A stretch of DNA of 64,000 nt, taken from assembly GCF_000145235.1 (NCBI RefSeq), contig NC_014391.1:5464001-5528000 (forward strand), in the 5' to 3' direction. This stretch comes from Micromonospora aurantiaca ATCC 27029. Its GTDB lineage: Bacteria; Actinomycetota; Actinomycetes; Mycobacteriales; Micromonosporaceae. The position numbers were made by a program, and so were the translations under genes. How positions within the stretch are numbered: the first letter of the stretch is position 1; every line of letters begins with the position of its first letter. Positions 35,773 through 43,827 of the stretch are shown piece after piece. The notes under the pieces are model-generated. The model saw nothing but the letters and a program-made list of their open reading frames with translations, did no database searches and was not told where the DNA came from.

Positions 35773-36432
35773 ATGCCACGGTGGTTGCGCGACAACATGC
35801 TCTCGGTCGCCATGCTCGGCGCGTTCCTGGTCTTCCTGCTGCTCCAGAGCGTGTTCGGCTGGCAGGTGCACAACGAGGAGCTGAGCCGGTACGGCGCCGA
35901 GCCGCTGAGCTGGTGGGCCTATCTCGGCACCGGGCACTTCGCCGAGGCGGTGTTCGAGAACTGGGAGTCGGAGTTCCTCCAGATGGGCGGCTACGTGCTG
36001 CTCACCGCGTACCTGGTGCAGAAGGGCTCGGCCGAGTCGAAGCCGGAGGACCAGACGGACCGCCCGGAGGACGACCGCGACCACGCCCGCCCCGATTCAC
36101 CGTGGCCGGTACGCGCCGGCGGGCTGCCGCTCGTGGTCTACCGCAACAGCCTCGCCGTCGCGCTTCTGATGATCTTCGGGGGCGCGTTCCTGGGGCACCT
36201 GTTCGGCGGCGTGGCCGCCTACAACCAGGAGCAGGCGCTGGAGAGCGGCGCCGCCCCGATCAGCGCGTGGCAGTTCCTCGGCACCAGCGACTTCTGGTTC
36301 CAGTCGATGCAGAACTGGCAGAGCGAGTTCCTCGCCGTGGGCGTGCTGATCCTGCTCAGCATCGTGCTGCGCCAGCACGCCAGCCCCGAGTCGAAGCCGG
36401 TCACCGCGCCGCACGCGCAGACGAGCGCCTGA
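35773..36432 (+). CDS. DUF6766-type membrane protein with internal duplication
   Basis: 219 residues, four hydrophobic helices in two repeats. Residues around 25-95 (FGWQVHNEEL, LSWWAYLGTGHFAEAVFENW, SEFLQMGGYVLLTAYLVQKG) match residues around 145-215 (FGGVAAYNQEQ, ISAWQFLGTSDFWFQSMQNW, SEFLAVGVLILLSIVLRQHA), each ending in ESKP. A charged Asp/Arg-rich linker joins the halves. ATG 35773. Downstream of DUF4383, likely co-transcribed. No function known. Confidence 0.83.
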   Translation: MPRWLRDNMLSVAMLGAFLVFLLLQSVFGWQVHNEELSRYGAEPLSWWAYLGTGHFAEAVFENWESEFLQMGGYVLLTAYLVQKGSAESKPEDQTDRPEDDRDHARPDSPWPVRAGGLPLVVYRNSLAVALLMIFGGAFLGHLFGGVAAYNQEQALESGAAPISAWQFLGTSDFWFQSMQNWQSEFLAVGVLILLSIVLRQHASPESKPVTAPHAQTSA

Positions 36433-36435
36433 GCG

Positions 36436-36885
36436 TCAGGCCGCCACCGGCAGCCGCTTGGCGAAGCAGACGCTGTACGGGTTGTCCACGTACTCGCCGT
36501 AGACCGGGATCGGCTCGTAACCGCTGGACCGGTAGAGCCCGATCGCGGCCGGCAGGTAGGTGCCCGTCTCCAGGCACACAGTGCGGTGCCCCTGCTGGAA
36601 CGCCAGCTCCTCCAGCGCCACGAGCAACTGCCGGGCGATGCCCCGCCCCCGGTACGCCGGCCGTACGTACATCCGCTTCAGCTCGCCGGTGTCGGCGTCG
36701 AGCGCCTGGAGGCCGCCGCAGCCGACCGCCCGGCCGCCCACCACGGCGGCCAGGTAGTGGATGTCGGTGTGCACGACTGTGACCTGCCCGTCCAGCCCGC
36801 CGTCCGCGTCGCGCAGCTCACGCTGCTGGGCGACGACGAGCGCGGCGATCTCCGGATCGGTGGAGGGACGGGACTCGATCAACAT
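36436..36885 (-). CDS. GNAT family N-acetyltransferase
   Basis: 149 residues. Acetyl-CoA-binding motif A is RMYVRPAYRGRGIARQLL (RGRGIA), then the ETGTYLPAAIGLYRSSGYEPI motif B. Substrate not evident. ATG 36883-36885. Convergent with DUF6766, 3 bp apart. Confidence 0.9.
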   Translation of the reverse strand: MLIESRPSTDPEIAALVVAQQRELRDADGGLDGQVTVVHTDIHYLAAVVGGRAVGCGGLQALDADTGELKRMYVRPAYRGRGIARQLLVALEELAFQQGHRTVCLETGTYLPAAIGLYRSSGYEPIPVYGEYVDNPYSVCFAKRLPVAA

Positions 36886-36944
36886 GCCCGTACGCTAGAT
36901 CGGCCGGATTTCGCGCAGGTTTCCCGCCACCGACCCGCAAACGG

Positions 36945-38396
36945 CTACTCGGCGTCCGCTTCCGCCGCGGGCGCGGCCTCGACCTCGTCCTCCGGCCGGA
37001 CCCGGCGGGCCTTGCGGGCCGCCAGCCGGTCGGACGCCGACGGACGGTTCGACTTCTCCTCCAGCCGTACGTCGGTGCCCCGGTTACCGGGCACGAAGTC
37101 GACACCGGCGTAGAGCGTCGGCTGCCAGTCGAACTCCCGGTCGCCGATGCGCACCAGGTCACCGGCCTGCGCGCCGGCCTTCGCGAGCTTCTCCTCGACG
37201 CCGAGGCGGGCCAGCCGGTCGGCCAGGTAACCCACTGCCTCGTCGTTGTCGAAGTTGGTCTGCTTCACCCAGCGCTCCGGCCGGCTGCCGCGCACCGTGT
37301 ACGAGCCGTCCGGCTCGGCCTCGATGGTGAAGCCGGCGTCGTCGACCGCCTTCGGGCGGATCACGATCCGGGTCGGCTCGGCCGGTGGGGCGGCCCGGCG
37401 GCCCTGGTCGACCAGCTCCGCCATCGCGTACGTCAGCTCCCGCAGGCCCTCCCGGGTGGCGGCCGAGACGTCGAACACGCGCAGGCCGCGCGCCTCCAGG
37501 TCGGGGCGGACGATGTCGGCGAGGTCCTTGCCGTCCGGCACGTCGACCTTGTTGAGCGCGACCAGCCGGGGCCGGTCGGCCAGGCCGCCGTACTGGGACA
37601 GCTCCGACTCGATGGCGTCGATGTCGGCGAGCGGGTCGCGGCCGGGCTCCAGCGTCGCGGTGTCGATCACGTGCACCAGCACGGCGCAGCGCTCGACGTG
37701 GCGGAGGAACTCCAGGCCCAGGCCCTTGCCGCTGGCCGCGCCCGGGATCAGGCCCGGCACGTCGGCGACGGTGAAGGTGTGGTTGTCCACCCGCACCACG
37801 CCCAGGTTGGGCACCAGCGTGGTGAAGGGGTAGTCGGCGATCTTCGGCTTGGCCGCGGAGATCACCGAGATCAGCGACGACTTGCCCGCCGACGGGAAGC
37901 CGACCAGGCCCACGTCGGCGACGCTCTTGAGCTCCAGCACGACGTCCAGCCGGTCGCCGGGCTCACCCAGCTCGGCGAAGCCCGGCGCCTTGCGGCGGGC
38001 GTTCGCCAGCGAGGCGTTGCCGCGCCCGCCCCGGCCGCCCCGGGCCGCCTCGAACGTGGTGCCGACGCCGACCAGGTCGGCCAGCACCTCGCCGTCGAGG
38101 CTCTGCACGACGGTGCCGTTCGGCACCTTGATGACCAGGTCACGGCCGTTGGCGCCGTCCCGGTTCGAGCCGGCGCCGCCCTTGCCGTTCTCGGCCTTCA
38201 GGTGCGGCCGGAAGTGGAAGTCGAGCAGCGTGGTGACCTGCGGGTCGACCACCAGCGACACGCTGCCGCCGTGGCCGCCGTTGCCGCCGTCCGGCCCGCC
38301 GAACGGCTTGAACTTCTCCCGGTGGATCGAGACACAGCCGTGCCCGCCGTCGCCGGCCTGCATGTGCAGGACGACCCGGTCAACGAACGTCGTCAC
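36945..38396 (-). CDS. obgE: GTPase ObgE/CgtA
   Basis: Ribosome-assembly GTPase that binds the 50S subunit and links growth to stress. 483 residues: N-terminal Gly-rich Obg fold (FVDRVVLHMQAGDGGHG, GGPDGGNGGHGG), central G domain (GFPSAGKSSLIS as G1, DVPGLI as G3, NKVD as G4), and a C-terminal OCT domain plus acidic tail. GTG start at 38394-38396. Downstream of rplU and rpmA in the conserved order; a hairpin lies between rpmA and obgE. Confidence 0.97.
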   Translation of the reverse strand: MTTFVDRVVLHMQAGDGGHGCVSIHREKFKPFGGPDGGNGGHGGSVSLVVDPQVTTLLDFHFRPHLKAENGKGGAGSNRDGANGRDLVIKVPNGTVVQSLDGEVLADLVGVGTTFEAARGGRGGRGNASLANARRKAPGFAELGEPGDRLDVVLELKSVADVGLVGFPSAGKSSLISVISAAKPKIADYPFTTLVPNLGVVRVDNHTFTVADVPGLIPGAASGKGLGLEFLRHVERCAVLVHVIDTATLEPGRDPLADIDAIESELSQYGGLADRPRLVALNKVDVPDGKDLADIVRPDLEARGLRVFDVSAATREGLRELTYAMAELVDQGRRAAPPAEPTRIVIRPKAVDDAGFTIEAEPDGSYTVRGSRPERWVKQTNFDNDEAVGYLADRLARLGVEEKLAKAGAQAGDLVRIGDREFDWQPTLYAGVDFVPGNRGTDVRLEEKSNRPSASDRLAARKARRVRPEDEVEAAPAAEADAE

Positions 38397-38443
38397 GACG
38401 CCAATCCTTCCAGCGGGGTCCGCCCCGCACGGGGAAAAGCGAA

Positions 38444-38473
38444 GCGGGCCGGGACTCGAGGTCCGCGGCCCGC
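38444..38473 (-). terminator. Hairpin between rpmA and obgE
   Basis: GCGGGCCG-GGAC-N5-GTCC-G-CGGCCCGC: 12 paired bases with one bulge. It can end rplU-rpmA transcripts or lower obgE expression by read-through. Confidence 0.6.
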
Positions 38474-38486
38474 AACGCTTACAGAA

Positions 38487-38741
38487 CTACTGCTGAGGCA
38501 CGATGCTGACGGTCTTGCGACCGCGCTTGGTGCCGAACTGCACCGAGCCGGCGGCCAGCGCGAACAGCGTGTCGTCGCCGCCACGGCCGACCAGGTCACC
38601 GGGGTGGAACTTGGTGCCACGCTGACGGATGAGGATCTCACCCGCGCTGACGACCTGACCACCGAAGCGCTTCACGCCGAGCCGCTGGGCCGCGGAGTCA
38701 CGGCCGTTACGCGAGCTGGACGCACCCTTTTTGTGAGCCAT
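38487..38741 (-). CDS. rpmA: 50S ribosomal protein L27
   Basis: 84 residues, MAHKKGASSSRNGRDSAAQR start, GTKFHPG and RGGDDTLFALAAG motifs. Its N-terminal tail reaches the peptidyl-transferase centre. Follows rplU by 11 bp. Confidence 0.98.
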   Translation of the reverse strand: MAHKKGASSSRNGRDSAAQRLGVKRFGGQVVSAGEILIRQRGTKFHPGDLVGRGGDDTLFALAAGSVQFGTKRGRKTVSIVPQQ

Positions 38742-38752
38742 TGGAGGACGAC

Positions 38753-39067
38753 CTACTTCCCGCTGGAGATGCCGGTCACCTTGACCTGGGTCAGCGGCTG
38801 GCGGTGACCCTGGCGCTTGTGGTAGCCGGTCTTGTTCTTGAACTTGTGGATCCGGATCTTCGGGCCCTTGGTGTGCGCGGCGATCTCGCCGGACACCGCG
38901 ACCTTGGCGAGCTTCGCCGCTTCGGTCACCAGGTCGTCACCGTCGACGAGGAGCACCGCGGTGAGCTTCACCGCGTCGCCGGGGGCACCGGCGAGCTTCT
39001 CGACCTCGATCACGTCGCCCTCGGCGACCTTGTACTGCTTGCCGCCGGTCTTGACGATCGCGTACAT
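38753..39067 (-). CDS. rplU: 50S ribosomal protein L21
   Basis: 104 residues, starting MYAIVKTGGKQYKVAEGDVI and ending with GYHKRQGHRQPLTQVKVTGI, the L21 signature that binds 23S rRNA. ATG 39065-39067. First gene of the rplU-rpmA(-obgE) operon. Confidence 0.98.
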   Translation of the reverse strand: MYAIVKTGGKQYKVAEGDVIEVEKLAGAPGDAVKLTAVLLVDGDDLVTEAAKLAKVAVSGEIAAHTKGPKIRIHKFKNKTGYHKRQGHRQPLTQVKVTGISSGK

Positions 39068-39369
39068 CGGAGGCGGACTCCCTGTCGTTGAGGCTGCTGG
39101 CGTCTATTGCACCGTTGCCGGCTGTCACACCGTCGACGGTCGTTCCCACGGCGTCTCGCCGGGAGCCGTGACACCGGCGGCGCGGGCACGCGGGAACTCG
39201 GCACACCAAAGTGCGCCGCAGGCAAGCGTACGCCATACCCGGCCCGCCCCCCAAACCGGGCTGCCGGTCGGTGCCTCTCCGCCCTGCTCGACGGACACGA
39301 CAGGGCCCCCGCCCCGCCTCTTCCCGGCGGATCGGGGGCCCTGTTCGCGCAGGTCAGCGCGCTAAAGCC
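39068..39369 (-). other. Intergenic region: rne terminator and rplU promoter/leader
   Basis: 302 bp between the RNase E/G stop and rplU, both on the minus strand. The terminator at 39300-39344 ends rne. A TACGCT hexamer (39225-39230 on the complement) is the best -10 candidate, which would give an rplU leader of about 150 nt with a small GCACTTTGGTGTGC hairpin. No open frame of note. Confidence 0.5.
39300..39344 (-). terminator. Terminator after the RNase E/G gene
   Basis: ACAGGGCCCCCG (39300-39311) and CGGGGGCCCTGT (39333-39344) form a perfect 12-bp stem with a 21-nt loop. Confidence 0.7.
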
Positions 39370-42300
39370 TCACGGCCGCGTACGCCGCCGGGCACCACCA
39401 CGGCGCGCCCGCCGGCGCGGGGCGCCGCTGTCGTCGTCGTTGTCTCCGTCACCGATCGCGTCCGGGTCGTCGGCGGCGGCCAGCCGGGCCGAGTCGCCCT
39501 CCTGGCTGTCCGCGATCGCCGGGGCGGCGGGCGTGTCCGTCTCGAACCGGGACAGGTCGTAGCCCTGGGTGTCGTAGTAGTCGTCGTCGGTCTCGACCAC
39601 CTCGGCGACGGTCCGCTCCGGGGCGGCCGTCGCCTCGGTGACTGCCTGCGGCTGCGCGGAGGGCTGCTCCGGCGCGGCCTCCACCGCGGGCTTCTCCGCG
39701 GCGGCCTTGCGGCCCCGGCGGCGGCCCTTCTCCTCGGCCGGCGCGGCGACCGCCGAGGCGACCGCCTTGACCTTCTCCCCCGCCCCGCCGCGCGGCTTCT
39801 CCGGCACCGGCTCGGTGTGGATGATCACGCCCCGGCCCTTGCAGCACTCGCAGGTCTCGCTGAACGCCTCCAGCAGGCCCGCGCCGATGCGCTTACGGGT
39901 CATCTGCACCAGGCCGAGCGAGGTGATCTCGGTGACCTGGTGCTTCGTACGGTCCCGGCCGAGGCACTCGGTGAGCCGGCGCAGCACCAGCTCCCGGTTC
40001 GACTCCAGCACCATGTCGATGAAGTCGATCACCACGATGCCGCCGAGGTCGCGCAGCCGCAGCTGACGCACGATCTCCTCGGCCGCCTCCAGGTTGTTGC
40101 GGGTGACCGTCTCCTCCAGGTTGCCACCGGAGCCGGTGTACTTGCCGGTGTTGACGTCGACGACAGTCATCGCCTCGGTGCGGTCGATCACCAGCGAGCC
40201 GCCCGAGGGGAGGAAGACCTTGCGGTCCAGCCCCTTGAGGATCTGCTCGTCGATCCGGTACTCGGCGAACACGTCCGCCACCCCGGCGTGCCGGCGCAGC
40301 CGCGCCACCAGGTCCGGCGACACGTGCGACAGGTACGACTCGACCAGGTCGTACGCGGGCTCGCCCTCGATGACCAGCTCGCGGAAGTCCTCGTTGAAGA
40401 GGTCCCGGACCACGCGGATGACCAGGTCCGGCTCCTCGTAGAGCAGCACCGGAGCGCCGCCCTCGGTCGCCTTGGCCTGGATGTCCTCCCACTGCGCCTG
40501 GAGCCGCTTGACGTCGCGCGCCAGCTCGTCCTCGCTGGCACCCTCGGCCGCGGTCCGGACGATCACCCCGGCGCCGTCCGGCACCAGCTTCTTCAGCACG
40601 TCCCGCAGCCGCTTGCGCTCGGTGTCGGGCAGCTTGCGGCTGATCCCGGAGGCGTTGCCGTTGGGCACGTAGACCAGGTGCCGGCCGGAGAGCGCGATGT
40701 GGCTGGTCAGCCGCGCGCCCTTGTGCCCGATCGGGTCCTTGGTCACCTGCACCAGCACCGAGTCGCCGGAGCGCAGCGCCTGCTCGATCGAGCGGGCCCG
40801 GCCCTCCAGGCCGGTGGCGTCCCAGTTGACCTCACCGGCGTACAGGACCGCGTTGCGCCCGCGCCCGATGTCGACGAAGGCCGCCTCCATGCTCGGCAGG
40901 ACGTTCTGGACCTTGCCCAGGTAGACGTTTCCGGCCATCGTGCCGGACGAGTTCCGCGTGACGTAGTGCTCCACGAGCACGCCGTCCTCGAGCACCGCGA
41001 TCTGGGTGCGGTCGCCGCGCTGGCGGACCACCATCACCCGGTCCACCGCCTCGCGGCGGGCCAGGAACTCCGACTCGCTCAGGATCGGCGGCCGCGTACG
41101 CCGCTGCTCGCGGCCGTCCCGCCGGCGTTGCCGCTTGGCCTCCAGCCGGGTCGAGCCGGAGACACCCTGCACCTCGTCGACCGGCTTGCGCGGCTCACGG
41201 ATCTTGACGACGGTCGGCACGCCGTCCTCGGCGGCGGTGTCCGCCTCGCCGGCGCCCCGGCGGCGACGACGGCGACGGCGACGGGTCATCCCCTCGCCCT
41301 CGGCCTCCTCGTCCTCCGCCGGCTCCTCGGCCTCACCCTCGGCCTCGGCCGCGGCGGGCTCCTCGACGTCCTCGTCGTCGACCTCGTCCGCGCCGCCCTT
41401 GCCCCGGCCACGACCCCGGCGGCCCCGGCGGCGGCGACGCCGGCCCGCGGCCGTCTCGTCGTCCTCGTCCCCCTCGGCGGTCTCCTCGGCCTCGGCGGCG
41501 AGCTCCTCCTCGGCGACCTCCGGCTCGACCTCGGCCTCGACCGGCTCGACCTCACGGCGGCCGCGACGGCGGCGCCGGCCGGTCTCGACCGCTTCCTCGA
41601 TCGGCTCCTCGGCGGCCGGGTACGTCACCTGGACGGCCGGCGCCTCGTCGGGCTGCGGCGCCATGAACAGGACGGTTGGCGCGGAGAGCGCGGCACGACG
41701 CCGGCGGCTGGTGGCCGGCGGCGTCTCGGCCGGCTCCTCGGCCGCGCGCGGCACGGCGGCACCCGTCGACACGACGCCCGTCGCATCGGCCGGGCCGCCG
41801 CTGCGGGCCAGGTTCACCTCTTCGGTACGCGCAGCCGCGGCGCTCGCGTCTGCCATGGCCTCGGCCTCGGCGTCCTCGGCGTCCTCGACGTCCTCGCCGG
41901 TGGTCTCACCGATGCCGCCGGTGCTCGCCTTGCCTGCGCCGGCGGCCTTGGTCCTGCTGGTGGTGGCCCTGCGCCGGCCGGTGGGGGCCTGCGGTGCAGT
42001 CTCGGCGGCGGTACCCGCGGTGACGGCCTCGCCCGGTGCGGCGGTCTCGCCGCCGTCGATGTCGGCGCGTCCCTCGGCGATCAGGTCGCCACCGGGCGCG
42101 GAGACCGGTCCGTCGATCACGCCGTCCGCGGGCGCCTGCCCCGCGGCGGTGGTCTCGTCCGGCGCGACGGTCTCGGCAGCCGGCGTGGCCTTGCGACGGC
42201 GGGTCCGGGTCACCTTGACCGGCGGCACGACCTCCTCCGAGGCGGCCTCCACACCGGCCGCGGCCACCGGCTCCTCGACCGCCTTCGCCGGCGTCGCCTT

Positions 42301-42648
42301 ACGACGCCGCCGGGTGGTCTTCGGCGCGGTGTCCAACTCACCGGCCACCGGCGCGAGCACCTCGGCCTGCGGCGACTCGCCGCTGCCGGTCACCGTTGTG
42401 GACGCCTCGACCGGCGCGTCGGTCTGCTCCGGCTGGTTCAGCGGAGCGGCCTTGCGGCGGCTGGCCCGCTTACGGGCGGGCGGCTTGGTCTCCGCGACGC
42501 CCTCCACGGTGCCTTCCGTGGTGGCTCCCCCGGCGCCGGCAGAGGTCGCGCTCGCGGCGCTGCCGGAGGCGGTGGTGGCGCTGTCGGCGGTCGTCCCGGC
42601 CGGCTCTGCGCCGGTCCGTTCGCCGCCCTCGGGCTCGTTCTCGAGCAT
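39370..42648 (-). CDS. rne: Ribonuclease E/G family protein
   Basis: 1092 residues. About the first 510 are low-complexity, with Ala/Glu/Thr runs broken by basic blocks such as KPPARKRASRRKAA and GRRRRRRGRRGRGRGKGG, probably for RNA binding and degradosome contacts. The S1 domain (GNVYLGKVQNVLPSMEAAFVDIG) and the catalytic RNase E/G core follow, with the metal-binding Asp in TVVDVNTGKYTGSGG and GGIVVIDFIDM, and the zinc-link CECCKGRG. The C-terminal tail is again disordered. ATG 42646-42648 follows GGAGAACG. This actinobacterial form has its extension at the N-terminus, not the C-terminus as in E. coli. Confidence 0.94.
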   Translation of the reverse strand: MLENEPEGGERTGAEPAGTTADSATTASGSAASATSAGAGGATTEGTVEGVAETKPPARKRASRRKAAPLNQPEQTDAPVEASTTVTGSGESPQAEVLAPVAGELDTAPKTTRRRRKATPAKAVEEPVAAAGVEAASEEVVPPVKVTRTRRRKATPAAETVAPDETTAAGQAPADGVIDGPVSAPGGDLIAEGRADIDGGETAAPGEAVTAGTAAETAPQAPTGRRRATTSRTKAAGAGKASTGGIGETTGEDVEDAEDAEAEAMADASAAAARTEEVNLARSGGPADATGVVSTGAAVPRAAEEPAETPPATSRRRRAALSAPTVLFMAPQPDEAPAVQVTYPAAEEPIEEAVETGRRRRRGRREVEPVEAEVEPEVAEEELAAEAEETAEGDEDDETAAGRRRRRRGRRGRGRGKGGADEVDDEDVEEPAAAEAEGEAEEPAEDEEAEGEGMTRRRRRRRRRGAGEADTAAEDGVPTVVKIREPRKPVDEVQGVSGSTRLEAKRQRRRDGREQRRTRPPILSESEFLARREAVDRVMVVRQRGDRTQIAVLEDGVLVEHYVTRNSSGTMAGNVYLGKVQNVLPSMEAAFVDIGRGRNAVLYAGEVNWDATGLEGRARSIEQALRSGDSVLVQVTKDPIGHKGARLTSHIALSGRHLVYVPNGNASGISRKLPDTERKRLRDVLKKLVPDGAGVIVRTAAEGASEDELARDVKRLQAQWEDIQAKATEGGAPVLLYEEPDLVIRVVRDLFNEDFRELVIEGEPAYDLVESYLSHVSPDLVARLRRHAGVADVFAEYRIDEQILKGLDRKVFLPSGGSLVIDRTEAMTVVDVNTGKYTGSGGNLEETVTRNNLEAAEEIVRQLRLRDLGGIVVIDFIDMVLESNRELVLRRLTECLGRDRTKHQVTEITSLGLVQMTRKRIGAGLLEAFSETCECCKGRGVIIHTEPVPEKPRGGAGEKVKAVASAVAAPAEEKGRRRGRKAAAEKPAVEAAPEQPSAQPQAVTEATAAPERTVAEVVETDDDYYDTQGYDLSRFETDTPAAPAIADSQEGDSARLAAADDPDAIGDGDNDDDSGAPRRRARRGGARRRTRP

Positions 42649-42778
42649 GGACGTTCTCCAGTTCTGGCCGCCCCGGGCGCGGGTGAGCGCTGCCACGCAG
42701 GGTTGCCGCAAAGGTGTTTCCGCCGGGCGCGCAAACGCGCGACCGCCGAAGTCTGCCTGCCAGAGCGTTGACCGACGG

Positions 42779-43555
42779 TCAGCGCTCTCCGATGGTTGCC
42801 CCGTCGCGATCCGCTTCCAACGGATCGACGATCTCGCCCTGCGCGGTCAGCGTGCCCTGCGCCAGCCGGATCACCTTCGGGGTGACCGGCGGCTCCAGGG
42901 CGGCCACCGCACGGAGGCCGGACAGGACGTCATCGGGCCGAACGGACGGGGTGACCTGCCGCACGACCAGTTCGAGTATCGCACACGGTACGGCCGCCGC
43001 CCCGGAAGGCGTCTCAGCCGGAGCCATGGCATCGATCGACACCACTGCCGCACGGGCGTCGAAGGTACGCCGCCCCTGCTTGGTCATCCGCTCGACCTGG
43101 ATCTCCTCGGCAGCCGTGAAGGCCGCCACGGCCTCCGCGAGCACCTTCGGGTCGACCTCGGGCAGCTCGATCCGCCAGTACGACGCCTCGATCCGGTCCG
43201 CCAGGCTGCCGCCGACGGCCTCCACCGCGTCGATCACGTCGAGCCCGGGCGAGAGAGCGGCGTCGAGCGCCTCACGCAGCCGTGCCGGGTCGACCGGCTC
43301 ACGGAGCCCGATCTCCAGGTACTCGGCCTCGCTCGCCACGCCCGTCGGGGCGGCCGAGGCGTACGAGATCTTCGGGTGCGGGGTGAACCCCTGAGAGAAG
43401 GCGATCGGCACGCCGGCCCGGCGCAGCGCGCGCTCGAAGGCCCGGGCGAAGTCCCGGTGCGAGGTGAACCGCAGCGGCCCACGCTTGGCGTACCGGATAC
43501 GGACCCGCTGGACGACGGGGGCCTGGCCGCCCTCGGGTTGAGGCTTTCTGGCGAT
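42779..43555 (-). CDS. DUF2344/TIGR03936 radical SAM-associated protein, apparent AUC start
   Basis: 258 residues if started at 43553-43555. The conserved N-terminus (RVRIRYAKRGPLRFTSHRDFARAF, ERALRRAGVPIAFSQGFTPHP) is encoded upstream of the first usual start codon GTG 43411, and there is no ATG, GTG or TTG between it and the in-frame TGA at 43591. The only position with a good Shine-Dalgarno is ATC 43553-43555, where GAGGAG stands 6 bases before and the protein would read (M)ARKPQPEGGQAPVV. So the start is AUC, or an ATG has been lost by mutation or error. The protein normally partners the B12-binding radical SAM gene, here 4 kb away, and precedes rne. Confidence 0.82.
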   Translation of the reverse strand: MARKPQPEGGQAPVVQRVRIRYAKRGPLRFTSHRDFARAFERALRRAGVPIAFSQGFTPHPKISYASAAPTGVASEAEYLEIGLREPVDPARLREALDAALSPGLDVIDAVEAVGGSLADRIEASYWRIELPEVDPKVLAEAVAAFTAAEEIQVERMTKQGRRTFDARAAVVSIDAMAPAETPSGAAAVPCAILELVVRQVTPSVRPDDVLSGLRAVAALEPPVTPKVIRLAQGTLTAQGEIVDPLEADRDGATIGER

Positions 43556-43696
43556 CGTGAGCTCCTCGGCTGTGCCTGCGTATCGGTCTCATCCTGACGC
43601 AGCGCCCACCGCGCCCCACACCCGGGGCCACCCCACCCACCCCAAACCCCCACAAACCCCGACCCCCGCCCCCACCCCACCCCATCTCCGCCCGGT

Positions 43697-43752
43697 CGAT
43701 CATGAGGTTAACGGCGAAATCGGAGATCAACTTCGGCGTCAACTTCATGATC
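43697..43752. repeat. 56-bp GATCATGA hairpin element (family C, copy 1)
   Basis: CGATCATGAGGTTAACGGCG ... CAACTTCATGATC. 47 of 56 bases match the element at 55791-55846. It lies between a C-rich tract (43590-43690) and a G-rich tract (43753-43830), downstream of the mycosin gene. Confidence 0.8.
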
Positions 43753-43755
43753 GTC

Positions 43756-43797
43756 GGGTTGGGCGGTGCGGGGGTGGGGGTGGGGCGGGCGGGGGGG
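43756..43797 (+). other. G-run tract with quadruplex potential
   Basis: Several runs of three to eight G (GGGGGTGGGGGTGGGGCGGG and more), with the opposite C-runs on the other side of the hairpin element at 43600-43690. Consistent with G-quadruplex formation on either strand. Confidence 0.5.
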
Positions 43798-43827
43798 GCT
43801 TGTGGGGCGGGTCGGGTGCGGGGTCGG

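Noticed and set aside
39211..42771. Open frames of over 860 codons on the plus strand
   Set aside because: They are antisense to the RNase E/G gene, whose low-complexity N-terminus leaves all frames open; the encoded Arg/Ser-rich sequence has no family features.
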